Of a stretch of 64,000 bases of DNA, positions 44,723 to 53,202 are shown one piece after another (position 1 is the first letter of the stretch; every line of letters starts with the position of its first letter). The position numbers were made by a program, and so were the translations under genes. The stretch is taken from NCBI GenBank assembly GCA_019634675.1, contig JAHCAX010000010.1, forward strand, positions 7,923 through 71,922. The letters are read 5' to 3'. The stretch is from Acherontichlamydia pituitae. Lineage in GTDB: Bacteria > Chlamydiota > Chlamydiia > Chlamydiales > Rhabdochlamydiaceae. The notes under the pieces are model-generated. The model was given only the letters and a program-made list of their open reading frames with translations, ran no database searches and was not told where the DNA came from.

Positions 44723-46081
44723 ATGTTTGGCGCTTTAACTGAAAAATTTCAAAACCTGTTTTCCGGCATGATGGGCAAAAAATCCCTCTCGGAAGACAAC
44801 ATTTCCGATGCTGTGCGGCAAGTGCGTCTTGCGCTGCTTGATGCTGACGTCAACTATTCTGTCGCAAGCAATTTCGTCAAACGCGTCAAAGAAAAAGCCA
44901 TCGGCGATGCCGTCATTAAATCGGTCTCGCCAGGACAACAATTTATCAAAGTCGTCCACGAAGAGCTCGTCGCCCTCATGGGCAGCGAAGAATCGGAACT
45001 CGTTTTGACCGGCAAGCCCACTGTCATCCTGTTATGCGGTCTGCAAGGATCGGGAAAAACGACGCAGTGCGCTAAACTGGCAGCATTTTTACAGAAAAAA
45101 TCTCCCCAGCAAAAGATCTTGCTTGCCGCATGCGATCTGCAAAGGCCTGCAGCGATCGAACAGCTTAAAAGATTGGGATCCCAGATCCAAGTGCCTATGC
45201 ATGCTGTCGACGGGGAATCAAATCCAGTCCGCGTTGCAAAAGAAGCGCTCCAAAAAGCGAAAGCGGAAGGTTTTGATGTCCTGATCGTCGATACCGCAGG
45301 ACGATTGCACATCGATGAAGAACTGATGGAGCAGCTTGAGCAGATCAAGGCGGCGACGTCTCCTCAGGAGATCCTCTTTGTCGCAAGCGCTGCAACTGGC
45401 CAGGACGCCGTCAAAGTGGCCGCAGAGTTCGACCAGCGGATCAAGATCACGGGAACGATTTTGACCATGCTTGATGGAAGCGCCCGCGCAGGGGCTGCCA
45501 TCTCGATCCGCGAAGTGACGAACAAACCGCTCAAGTTCGAGGGGGTCGGTGAAAAGATCGGCGATATCCAGATCTTCAATCCCCATTCAATGGCAGACCG
45601 GATCCTCGGCATGGGAGATGTGATCAACCTCGTCCGCAAAGCTGAAGAGACCATGGATGAGGAGGAGAGCAAGGCCCTTGAGAAAAAGCTGATGAAAGCG
45701 GCTTTTACCTACGAAGACTATCTGCGCCAAATGGGCATGTTCAAAAAGATGGGATCGTTCAAAAGCCTGCTCAAAATGCTTCCTGGCATGTCAGAGATCG
45801 GCGATATGGACATCGATGAGAAGGAGTTGAATCGAGTTGAGGCTATGATCTCCTCGATGACGCTTGATGAACGAAGAGAGAAAGTTGAGCTCGTCCCGAG
45901 CCGCCGCCGCCGCATCGCAAGCGGGAGCGGAGCTACGATTGATGATGTCAATCGGATGGTGAAGGGATTTAAGAGGCTGAAACAATTTTGTAAAGAGATG
46001 CCTGCCCTAAAAAACCAGATGAAGAAGGGCGGCAAGTTCCCTTTTCCTGGGAATATGCCGAAAATGCCGTGGGGCGGCTAA
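44723..46081 (+). CDS. ffh: Signal recognition particle protein Ffh
   Basis: A 452-aa SRP GTPase that targets nascent membrane proteins. N domain (1-about 95), G domain with GLQGSGKTTQCAKLA P-loop, DTAGRLHIDEELM and the TKxD-equivalent region, then the Met-rich M domain (MGMFKKMGSFKSLLKMLPGM ... GSGATIDDVNRMVKGFKRLKQ). An ATG in AT-rich context; a promoter probably lies in 44627-44722. Confidence 0.96.
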   Translation: MFGALTEKFQNLFSGMMGKKSLSEDNISDAVRQVRLALLDADVNYSVASNFVKRVKEKAIGDAVIKSVSPGQQFIKVVHEELVALMGSEESELVLTGKPTVILLCGLQGSGKTTQCAKLAAFLQKKSPQQKILLAACDLQRPAAIEQLKRLGSQIQVPMHAVDGESNPVRVAKEALQKAKAEGFDVLIVDTAGRLHIDEELMEQLEQIKAATSPQEILFVASAATGQDAVKVAAEFDQRIKITGTILTMLDGSARAGAAISIREVTNKPLKFEGVGEKIGDIQIFNPHSMADRILGMGDVINLVRKAEETMDEEESKALEKKLMKAAFTYEDYLRQMGMFKKMGSFKSLLKMLPGMSEIGDMDIDEKELNRVEAMISSMTLDERREKVELVPSRRRRIASGSGATIDDVNRMVKGFKRLKQFCKEMPALKNQMKKGGKFPFPGNMPKMPWGG

Positions 46082-46137
46082 GAATTTAAAATAACACAAA
46101 CTGAGATCGGAGATCTCACAAGAGGAGTAATCTGAAT

Positions 46138-46593
46138 ATGGCTTTAAAAATTCGATTGCGACAACAAGGGCGAACGAACCGTCAAACGTACCGCTTAGTC
46201 GTCACAGACATCCGCCACCCACGCGATGGCAAGTATTTAGAAATGGTGGGATGGTACAATCCTTTTAGCAACGAGAACAACTGCCACGTGCACGCTGACC
46301 GGATCCATTACTGGGTTGGACAAGGTGCTCAAATCACACCTAATGCAGAAGCTTTAATTGCGAAGGTCGCTCCGCACGTCATCAAAGAGATCCGCGCAAA
46401 GCGTCAAGAAAAACGGGTTAAGAAAGCTGCTAAGCGCCGCGCTCTGAAAAAAGCTAAGAGCTCGCCATCTGCAGCGAAAGAAGCTCCAGCTAAAGCTGCA
46501 AAGCCTAAAAAAGAAGCTGCTGCAGCAAAAGAGCCAAAAGCTGCTGCAAAGCCAAAAGCTCCAAGAGCAAAAAAAGCTCAAGCTGAGGCGTAA
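46138..46593 (+). CDS. rpsP: 30S ribosomal protein S16 with a histone-like tail
   Basis: A 151-aa S16. Residues 1-85 are the normal protein (ALKIRLRQQGRTNRQTYRLVV, YNPFSN, RIHYWVGQGAQITPNAEALI). Residues about 90-151 are a Lys/Ala/Pro tail (KKAAKRRALKKAK, KAAKPKKEAAAAKEPKAAAK) like histone H1 or chlamydial Hc2. Strong AGGAG upstream. It is the second gene of ffh-rpsP-trmD-rplS. Confidence 0.96.
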   Translation: MALKIRLRQQGRTNRQTYRLVVTDIRHPRDGKYLEMVGWYNPFSNENNCHVHADRIHYWVGQGAQITPNAEALIAKVAPHVIKEIRAKRQEKRVKKAAKRRALKKAKSSPSAAKEAPAKAAKPKKEAAAAKEPKAAAKPKAPRAKKAQAEA

Positions 46594-46611
46594 AGCTTCA
46601 AGGAAAAAGAG

Positions 46612-47283
46612 ATGTTGATCGATATCCTTTCTCTTTTTCCTGAGTATTTCCAGGGACCGTTTGGAGTGAGCATCCTCAAACGGGCCATTGAAAATGGTCT
46701 GCTCGACATCCGGCTAACGGATGTTAGGGATTACGCAGAAGGCAAACATCGCAAGGTCGATGACAGGCCATACGGCGGCGGGCCCGGAATGGTGCTCATG
46801 CCGAAACCGATGGTCCAGGCCATTCGGAATGTGCGAACGGAGAAGTCCCATGTGGTATATCTCTCGCCGCAAGGTAAGAAGCTCGATGCATCGATGTGCC
46901 AGAGGCTGGCATCGGAGTCCCATCTGGTCCTGATATGCGGGCATTATGAAGGGATGGACCAGAGGGTCATTGAAAAGGAAGTCGATGAGGAGATCAGCAT
47001 AGGCGACTATGTCCTCACCAACGGTTGTTTGGCATCGATTGTCCTAGTGGATGCAGTAGCCCGGTTTGTTCCGGGGGTTTTAGGGCACGAGGAAGCAGCT
47101 CACCTCGATTCATTCCAAAATGGGTACTTCGAAGGGCCTTTGTATACCCGCCCCGAAGACTTTGAGGGGATGAAGGTTCCTGAAGTGTTAATTGGCGGCA
47201 ACCATGCCGAGATTGAAAAGTGGCGCCGAGAGAAGGGTCTCGAAAAAACAAAGAGAGTCCGGCCAGAATTATTGAAATCGTAG
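46612..47283 (+). CDS. trmD: tRNA (guanine-N1)-methyltransferase
   Basis: A 223-aa SPOUT methyltransferase making m1G37. DRPYGGGPGMVLMPKP and LICGHYEGMDQRVIE with SIGDYVLTNG form the knotted SAM site. Lies 18 bases after rpsP and 17 before rplS. Confidence 0.96.
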   Translation: MLIDILSLFPEYFQGPFGVSILKRAIENGLLDIRLTDVRDYAEGKHRKVDDRPYGGGPGMVLMPKPMVQAIRNVRTEKSHVVYLSPQGKKLDASMCQRLASESHLVLICGHYEGMDQRVIEKEVDEEISIGDYVLTNGCLASIVLVDAVARFVPGVLGHEEAAHLDSFQNGYFEGPLYTRPEDFEGMKVPEVLIGGNHAEIEKWRREKGLEKTKRVRPELLKS

Positions 47284-47300
47284 TGTAAGGAATAACAAAC

Positions 47301-47705
47301 ATGAAACAGTGTCAAATTATCCAAGAAATCGAAGCTGTGCAGCTTAAAAAAAGCGTGCCGACGTTCCGCGTAGGCGATACAGTGAACGTGCATATGCGCA
47401 TCATCGAAGGTGAAAAAGAGCGTATCCAGATGTTCAGCGGCACAGTGATTGCCCGTAAAGGAACTGGCCTATCGGAAACATTTTCCCTCTACCGGTTTTC
47501 TTACGGTGCAGGTATCGAGAGGGTCTTTTTAGTCCACAGCCCAAAGATCTCCAAAATTGAAGTCGTCAAGACAGGTAAAGTCCGCAAGAGCAAGCTCTAC
47601 TACCTCCGCGGAAGTTCCGGACGCGCTTCGAAAGTTAAAGAACATATCGGCGGCAAAGAAGCTGTTGCAGCAGCACAACCTGTTGAAGCAGAACCAGCGA
47701 GCTAA
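47301..47705 (+). CDS. rplS: 50S ribosomal protein L19
   Basis: A 134-aa L19 located at the subunit interface. FRVGDTVNVHMRIIEGEKERIQMFSGTVIARKGTGLSETFSLYRFSYGAGIERVFLVHSPKI and VRKSKLYYLRG are diagnostic motifs. A short Ala/Val tail extends the C-terminus. Terminator follows. Confidence 0.97.
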   Translation: MKQCQIIQEIEAVQLKKSVPTFRVGDTVNVHMRIIEGEKERIQMFSGTVIARKGTGLSETFSLYRFSYGAGIERVFLVHSPKISKIEVVKTGKVRKSKLYYLRGSSGRASKVKEHIGGKEAVAAAQPVEAEPAS

Positions 47706-47737
47706 TCAGCATCTCGTTGCAATTTTGATATGATTTC

Positions 47738-47769
47738 AAAAACCCTTCCTGGCCTAAGGAAGGGTTTTT
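47738..47769. terminator. Bidirectional terminator between rplS and the kinase gene
   Basis: A perfect 13-bp stem (AAAAACCCTTCCT, loop GGCCTA, complement) with T tracts on both strands, placed between two convergent genes. Confidence 0.9.
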
Positions 47770-48821
47770 CTTTTTTGAATGAGCCCTAAGACAAATTCAG
47801 AGACCGCTTCGGCTGTAGGCCTGGCCTTCGGGTCCAGCGTTAAGCACTGGTTAATGATATAGTCTAACGAATCGGGGTTCCATCGATTGGGCAAATATTT
47901 TGCCTTCGCCCAAGAAAACTCTGTTTCATCCATTGCGGCTAGCTTAGTGGAATTTCCATCGAACTGCCCCATCCATTTTTGGAATTCCGCTCCATGCTTG
48001 AGGATGCTCAAACAGATCCCCATGCTCCAAACATCCATTTCTGGATTGGCCGTTATCTTTTTCTCTTTGAAGTAAGAGGTCGGATCGATATATCCGGGGC
48101 TGCCCCAGATTTTCCGCAGCCTGTTTCCTATGAAGTGGGAATGGCCGAAGTCGCTTAAGAATACCTCATCATTTTCCATCAGAAAATTTTCGAGTTTAAC
48201 ATCCAAATGGACGATGCCGTTTTGGTGGAGGACCGATAGCATGCGGGCCATTTTGTAGGCGATCGAATAGATGAGTTTGTTCGACAGCTTTCCTTTAGCG
48301 GCAAGGTGATTATTGAAGTAGTCGAGAAGATCTCCTCCTTGTTTCAGGTCAAGGATATGGGCAATTTTGCGGATCCCATGATGATTTCGGTAAGTTACTA
48401 GCGGTCCAACAATGTAATAGTTCTTCTCAGGATCGAGCTGGCGGAGCTTTTTCTGGATAGCTATTTCGGTTTTTCTGACTTGCGCTGCAGTAAGGCTCTT
48501 AACAACGACCGCCCTGCCATCGAGCGATAATCCAAATTTAACAGGGAGTTTTTGCATTGTTTCATTAGACAGCCGATCTAAAAAAATGTACCCCGATGTC
48601 ACCTCTTCTTTTCTGCGGGCAAGAAAGGACCTTTCAGTTGGAAAGGTGTGTCTTGAATAGTGTTGGAACTTCGGCGTAAGGTAACTGCCGATCGCTTCCA
48701 CGTAGCTGGTGGTCTTAGCGAATTCTTCCTCCGTTATGTCCAAATTGGGATTTGCACGGAGCGCAGATGAGATGTCGATTGGTTTATGACCCTGTATTCT
48801 AGGACTTGATGAGGCTGCCAT
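47754..48821 (-). CDS. Eukaryotic-type serine/threonine protein kinase
   Basis: A 355-aa soluble kinase. An N-terminal segment of about 95 residues precedes a kinase domain with all catalytic residues: Lys108 (AVVVKSL), Glu119 of helix C, HLD (205-207, replacing HRD) with VKLENFL, DFG (224-226, LSDFGHS), GSPGYIDP as activation-segment end, and MDVWSMGICL. A classical glycine-rich loop is not clear (FGLSLDGRAV). No transmembrane or PASTA domain is present, unlike Pkn/PknB housekeeping kinases. It is inserted between rplS and rnhB, adjacent in Chlamydia, so it is a lineage-specific addition and an effector candidate. Confidence 0.85.
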   Translation of the reverse strand: MAASSSPRIQGHKPIDISSALRANPNLDITEEEFAKTTSYVEAIGSYLTPKFQHYSRHTFPTERSFLARRKEEVTSGYIFLDRLSNETMQKLPVKFGLSLDGRAVVVKSLTAAQVRKTEIAIQKKLRQLDPEKNYYIVGPLVTYRNHHGIRKIAHILDLKQGGDLLDYFNNHLAAKGKLSNKLIYSIAYKMARMLSVLHQNGIVHLDVKLENFLMENDEVFLSDFGHSHFIGNRLRKIWGSPGYIDPTSYFKEKKITANPEMDVWSMGICLSILKHGAEFQKWMGQFDGNSTKLAAMDETEFSWAKAKYLPNRWNPDSLDYIINQCLTLDPKARPTAEAVSEFVLGLIQKRKTLP

Positions 48822-49033
48822 TGTTTTATTTCTCCAAATTTAAATAGTTAATTATAAACATATAGTTTATTTGTTTAATGATAATATAATTGATTTAAAA
48901 GATCAATGTGGTTTTTTGATTAATTATATTTTTAAATTCGCCAAAGTCAGTCGGAATCAAATGTTCTACAAAAAATTCATGTCTGCCATACTCATTTTTA
49001 ATCGCAACAGCGCAACACTGAAAATGGGTTCTT
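48822..49033. other. AT-rich divergent region, kinase and rnhB
   Basis: A 212-base spacer, very AT-rich next to the kinase start. It must hold divergent promoters. No clear hairpin or ORF is visible. Confidence 0.35.
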
Positions 49034-49681
49034 ATGACTACGCTTACTGCAAGTGAACAGCAAAGACTGCAAGCTCTTACCCTTATTGAAAAGAATGTGC
49101 GGAAAAAAGGGTTTTCCCTGATTGCCGGAGTTGACGAGGCGGGGAGAGGTCCCCTTGCAGGACCTGTTGTTGCAGCTGCCTGCATCCTTCCCGATGACGT
49201 TCTTATCGAAGGGATCAACGATAGCAAAAAGCTTCTGCCCTCGCAGAGGTTTGCCCTTTTTGAGAAATTGCTGGAGATCCCAGGGATTTGTTATGCAATC
49301 GGCGTTGTCGATGCTCTTAGGATCGATCAGATCAACATCCTTAAAGCGACATTTGAGGCGATGCTGGCCGCAGTCGCTGCTTTGTCCAAGAAGCCCGATT
49401 ATCTCCTTATCGATGGCAACAGAATGCCGAAAACGACAATTCCAGGAGAACCGATCGTTAAAGGGGATTCTCTTTCCCAAGCTATTGCAGCTGCTTCGAT
49501 CATTGCTAAAGAGACGCGCGATCACATGATGGATGAGTTCCATCGGCAATGGCCCCAGTATGGGTTTGATCGGCATAAAGGATATGGGACGAAGGATCAT
49601 TTGCAGGCCATTGAAACCTATGGTCCATGCCCGATACATCGATTGACATTTGAACCTTTGAAAAGCCGTGTTCACAATTAG
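49034..49681 (+). CDS. rnhB: Ribonuclease HII
   Basis: A 215-aa RNase HII removing ribonucleotides from DNA and RNA-DNA hybrids. GVDEAGRGPLAGPVVAA (D34, E35) and SIIAKETRDHMM with NxHKGYGT-like HKGYGTKDH are the catalytic signatures. Expected neighbour order (rplS-rnhB-gmk) is kept apart from inserted genes. Confidence 0.96.
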   Translation: MTTLTASEQQRLQALTLIEKNVRKKGFSLIAGVDEAGRGPLAGPVVAAACILPDDVLIEGINDSKKLLPSQRFALFEKLLEIPGICYAIGVVDALRIDQINILKATFEAMLAAVAALSKKPDYLLIDGNRMPKTTIPGEPIVKGDSLSQAIAAASIIAKETRDHMMDEFHRQWPQYGFDRHKGYGTKDHLQAIETYGPCPIHRLTFEPLKSRVHN

Positions 49682-49692
49682 GAGGTATTCTT

Positions 49693-51243
49693 ATGGCAAT
49701 TCAGTCTATTTCAGCTACGATTGCAGGGTTGGAGTTTAGCCCTGTTCCTCATGTGCTTGTTCAAGATAATTATGTTGTTGGAGCAACCTCAAGCTGTGTT
49801 AAGCTTTTTAAATGTGATGATCAGAATGAGATCTGCAACTCATTGATAAAAGAATGGATCGTTGACTATGATCCGAATATGCCTGTCAGCGCTATTGCTG
49901 AGATGCAGACTAAGAAGGGGGATTTTTTTCAGGCGCTTATTGTCAGGCGCGACTTTAGTCTACGCGACAAAAATGTTGAGGTAATCTCTATTAACCGTCT
50001 ATCCGATTCCCAAATGCAAAAGACAGCCGAAGACCTCAATTTGCTTTCCCATGTGCTCAATCCTCCAATGACCCAATTGAACGATTTTCTGGATAACCCG
50101 GGAGATAGAGATCTAGAAGGCCATGTCGTTCCACGTCTAAGGAGGATGTCCTTTGACCTTACCGATGGAATTACAAAATTCCGTTTTTATAAAATCCTCG
50201 AAAACAGAACCATAGCCAGCCAGCCAGTCCGGTTTAACCCAAAGGATCTATTGTTGCAGATTATCGAGACCAAAACAGCCATTCATACTGGAAAATGGGA
50301 AATCAATATCAATTTGCCTATAAATATGGAGAATGTCCTCCTTGATGAAGAGAAACTAAAGTTTATTATCAATGAGATTTTACAAAATGTAATCACCCAT
50401 AATTTAGGGGGGAAGATCGTTCTTACTGCAAAGGAAGAGCATTTTCAAGGTTCAAAGAGTTTGGTTATTACAATTCAGGACAATGGAAAAGGCTTTGTTT
50501 GGCCGGAAAGATCATCTGAGCCTAGCTCGGGTTCGCCAGTTAGACGATCTCTTAGCGGGGGGGTGGGACTTTCGATTTGCGCAGCGTTTATTAAAGCAAT
50601 GGAAGGGGATCTTCAGATTGATAGCGTAGAAGGAGAAGGCACAACAGTACGGCTGACTTTTCCGTGCAATATGACGTCGGGGGCCTCTGGTGAAAAACTG
50701 GAAATGAACAAAGCTGATTATAAAATGATAACGCGAGAACGGTCTTTATCAGACCCTGTTCATAACTCACCTAAAATGGTTCCTATTGATACCAAGCCAT
50801 CTGTCAGCGCAATCCAATCACCAAGGTCTGTTGGAGAAAAAACAGGTTCGGCCACATTCAAATACCATGCCCTAGTTGTTGAAGATAATTTGGTTAATAG
50901 CAAAATTTTGGTCCGTCTATTGGAAGGATTTGGCCTTACTTGCGATGTTGCAGAAAATGGCCTAGAAGCAGTTGACAAAATGAGAGCTAATCCAAAAAAC
51001 TATCATCTCATTTTTATGGATCTGCTGATGCCTAAAATGAATGGATTAGAGGCGACTGAAATCATTCAGCAGATCTGTAAAGACGAGAAAAATCCTGTCC
51101 CTATTTTTGCTTGCACAGCCAATATGGAAGATGATCAAAAGTGTTTGGATGCCAATATGGCAGGCGTGATCCACAAGCCGGTCAAAAAAGATGCTTTACT
51201 AAAGGCGTTGATTTGGGTAGCAGAAAGTAATTCAGTAAAATAG
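49693..51243 (+). CDS. Soluble hybrid histidine kinase with receiver domain
   Basis: A 516-aa protein without membrane helices. Residues 1-105 are a possible sensor region of unknown type. Residues 110-175 form the dimerisation helices with H120 in LLSHVLNPPMTQL. The HATPase domain has the N box (NEILQNVITHN), DNGKGF, and GVGLSICAAF. A charged linker of about 60 residues leads to a receiver domain (about 391-516) with the phospho-acceptor Asp in LIFMDLLMPKMNG and the Lys in IHKPVKKD. No output domain or dedicated response regulator is adjacent; signals would need a phosphotransfer partner elsewhere. It starts 11 bases after rnhB, so they are probably co-transcribed. Confidence 0.9.
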   Translation: MAIQSISATIAGLEFSPVPHVLVQDNYVVGATSSCVKLFKCDDQNEICNSLIKEWIVDYDPNMPVSAIAEMQTKKGDFFQALIVRRDFSLRDKNVEVISINRLSDSQMQKTAEDLNLLSHVLNPPMTQLNDFLDNPGDRDLEGHVVPRLRRMSFDLTDGITKFRFYKILENRTIASQPVRFNPKDLLLQIIETKTAIHTGKWEININLPINMENVLLDEEKLKFIINEILQNVITHNLGGKIVLTAKEEHFQGSKSLVITIQDNGKGFVWPERSSEPSSGSPVRRSLSGGVGLSICAAFIKAMEGDLQIDSVEGEGTTVRLTFPCNMTSGASGEKLEMNKADYKMITRERSLSDPVHNSPKMVPIDTKPSVSAIQSPRSVGEKTGSATFKYHALVVEDNLVNSKILVRLLEGFGLTCDVAENGLEAVDKMRANPKNYHLIFMDLLMPKMNGLEATEIIQQICKDEKNPVPIFACTANMEDDQKCLDANMAGVIHKPVKKDALLKALIWVAESNSVK

Positions 51244-51257
51244 AATGTTAATTTTTA

Positions 51258-51277
51258 AGGCAGTTGTAAAACTGCCT
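51258..51277 (+). terminator. Short hairpin after the hybrid kinase
   Basis: AGGCAGTT, loop GTAA, AACTGCCT, followed by ATTATTACTTATT. The sequence AGGCAGTTGTAAAACT is also nearly the end of the repeat at 26053 (AGGCAGTTGCAAAACT). Confidence 0.6.
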
Positions 51278-51377
51278 ATTATTACTTATTGATAATAAAT
51301 GATTTACTGTTTGGAAATAAAAATTTACCGTTTCGAGACGCTTTTATTTGGTCGAGTTCGGAAGGTCTTCAAAGCTC

Positions 51378-51407
51378 TTGACTTGACAGGGTGGAATCGG
51401 GTATACC
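51378..51407 (+). promoter_or_regulatory. Sigma70-type promoter for yicC-gmk
   Basis: TTGACT (51378-51383), 18-base spacer, TATACC (51402-51407), about 38 bases before the yicC start. Confidence 0.6.
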
Positions 51408-51445
51408 TTATTCCTAAGGTATTTACGATTTAGCAGGTTTTTTCG

Positions 51446-52333
51446 ATGATCAAAAGCATGACTGCATACGGCCGTTTTAGTAAGGAAACCCCTTTTGGCC
51501 GGCTTGTCGTTGAGATCCATTCTGTGAATCGAAAGATGCTTGACCTGTCGATCTACCTACCCAAAGACTTTCTCCGATTTGAGATCGAGGTTAGAAAATG
51601 GGTGATGGCGCAATTGGAACGGGGACAAGTCACTGTCCGGATCTCTCTGCAGCATGATGGAGCAGGGGAGAGGGTCTACGAGAATACGCTAAGACAGCTG
51701 CAGATGATCAAAGCGGCTTGGGACCAGATAGCTATTAAGCTTGGACGGGATCCTCAAAAAGAGGTGGATTTACAGTTTCTCGTGGAACAAATGCAATCGT
51801 TCAGCCCGATCGAAAAGGAAAAGGATGATGCTGCTATCCGTGAAGCATTAAAGGATGCTGTTGCTGGAGCGCTGCAAGAACTGATGCGCATGAAGGAGCT
51901 GGAAGGAAAAGTTTTAGCTGCCGATATGGAAGCTCGATTGAACGTTGTCCGAAGCACGTTAAATTCGGTTGAGGCAAAAAAGGAGGCCCCCCTGGCCCGC
52001 TATCAACAGAAGATCAGGGAGAGGCTGCAGGAGATAGGTCCGATGACCTCAGAGGTAGAAGACCGGGTCCATCGAGAGATTGCCTTAATGGCGGAAAAAG
52101 CGGATGTGACGGAAGAGATCGTACGGGCAAACTCTCATATCCAGCAGTTTCAAATGCATTTAAAGACCGCGGAGAAGGCGATCGGCAGAACTCTTGATTT
52201 CCTCGTTCAGGAGATGAACAGGGAGGCCAATACGCTGGCTGCAAAATCGATGGAGACGGAGATTTCTCTAGCGGTGGTCAACATTAAGAGCGAGTTGGAA
52301 AAGATCCGAGAACAAGTACAAAATATCGAATAA
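51446..52333 (+). CDS. yicC: YicC-family endoribonuclease
   Basis: A 295-aa YicC/YloC protein. MIKSMTAYGR at the start and the C-terminal domain (HIQQFQMHLKTAEKAIGRTLDFLVQEMNREANTLAAKS) are diagnostic. YicC-type proteins cleave RNA and in E. coli help degrade the small RNA RyhB. gmk follows after 2 bases; this yicC-gmk pairing is common in bacteria. I do not recall yicC at this place in Chlamydiaceae. Confidence 0.94.
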   Translation: MIKSMTAYGRFSKETPFGRLVVEIHSVNRKMLDLSIYLPKDFLRFEIEVRKWVMAQLERGQVTVRISLQHDGAGERVYENTLRQLQMIKAAWDQIAIKLGRDPQKEVDLQFLVEQMQSFSPIEKEKDDAAIREALKDAVAGALQELMRMKELEGKVLAADMEARLNVVRSTLNSVEAKKEAPLARYQQKIRERLQEIGPMTSEVEDRVHREIALMAEKADVTEEIVRANSHIQQFQMHLKTAEKAIGRTLDFLVQEMNREANTLAAKSMETEISLAVVNIKSELEKIREQVQNIE

Positions 52334-52335
52334 TC

Positions 52336-52932
52336 ATGGTTGCAAAGATCCTTGGGAACTTATCGCACGGGCTTGTTTTTATCGTCAGCGCTCCTGCTGG
52401 CACGGGAAAAACAACCTTGGTCAGGATGCTGATCAATGAGTTCGATTGCGTGGCGGAAAGCGTATCGTGCACAACGCGGAAGATCCGTCCCGGCGAAATT
52501 CCTGGGAGAGACTATTTTTTTTTAACCGACGAAGAGTTTGAAGAGAAGAAAAAATCAGGGGATTTTTTGGAGTTTGCCGAAGTGTTCGAGCACCAATACG
52601 GCACCTCCCGCGAATACGTGATGAAGAGCCAGTCGGCTGGCAAACATGTGTTCTTAGTGATCGATACGCAAGGGGCAATGAGGCTAAAAAAAGAGAATTA
52701 TCCGGCAGTCTACGTGTTCCTCAGCCCTCCTTCGCTAGAAGAGTTGAAACAGCGTTTGTGCAAGCGGCAGACAGAATGCCCTGACACGATCGAAAAGAGG
52801 CTCTCTTGGGCAGAGCAAGAGATGGAAATGGCCCGCCATTACGATTATCATATCGTCAATGACAACTTAGAGAATGCGTACACGATTTTGCGCAGTATTG
52901 TGATTGCAGAAGAGCATCGTGTGCGTCCATAA
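52336..52932 (+). CDS. gmk: Guanylate kinase
   Basis: A 198-aa GMP kinase. P-loop SAPAGTGKTTLVRML, GMP-binding SCTTRKIRPGEIPGRDYFF, and EFAEVFEHQYGTSREYV with a VIDTQGAMRLK strand (usually DIDxQGA). All catalytic residues are seen. It is followed by the small chlamydial protein and metG, as in C. trachomatis CT030-CT032. Confidence 0.96.
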   Translation: MVAKILGNLSHGLVFIVSAPAGTGKTTLVRMLINEFDCVAESVSCTTRKIRPGEIPGRDYFFLTDEEFEEKKKSGDFLEFAEVFEHQYGTSREYVMKSQSAGKHVFLVIDTQGAMRLKKENYPAVYVFLSPPSLEELKQRLCKRQTECPDTIEKRLSWAEQEMEMARHYDYHIVNDNLENAYTILRSIVIAEEHRVRP

Positions 52933-52955
52933 ATTTTTACATGGGAGATGAAGCA

Positions 52956-53189
52956 ATGAGAGAAAAAGTTCAAAAAGAACAGCTAACAAATGAACTGCTC
53001 CGCAAGCAGTTCCGCAACAACTTCCAATTGGCTCACCAAGCTATTAACCTTGGACGGTTCTATGTCAAGTCGGGACATGAGATCCACTTGGAAAAGCTGC
53101 TCGAAGAGATCCGTAAAAATCCAAGTCCTGATTATGTCCGCGACCTCGAAGCGTTAGAAAAAGAAGACGAAGACGAAAACGAAGAGTAA
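52956..53189 (+). CDS. Small conserved chlamydial protein between gmk and metG
   Basis: A 77-aa protein (MREKVQKEQLTNELLRKQF...) with an acidic tail (EKEDEDENEE). ATG 52956 has GGGAG 8 bases upstream; ATG 52941 is an alternative. It corresponds in position to CT031. Many bacteria place rpoZ (RNA polymerase omega) right after gmk. The segment NNFQLAHQAINLGRFYV ... LEKLLEEIRKNP faintly resembles omega, but the match is too weak to name it. Confidence 0.78.
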   Translation: MREKVQKEQLTNELLRKQFRNNFQLAHQAINLGRFYVKSGHEIHLEKLLEEIRKNPSPDYVRDLEALEKEDEDENEE

Positions 53190-53202
53190 GATTGTACTGC
53201 CC

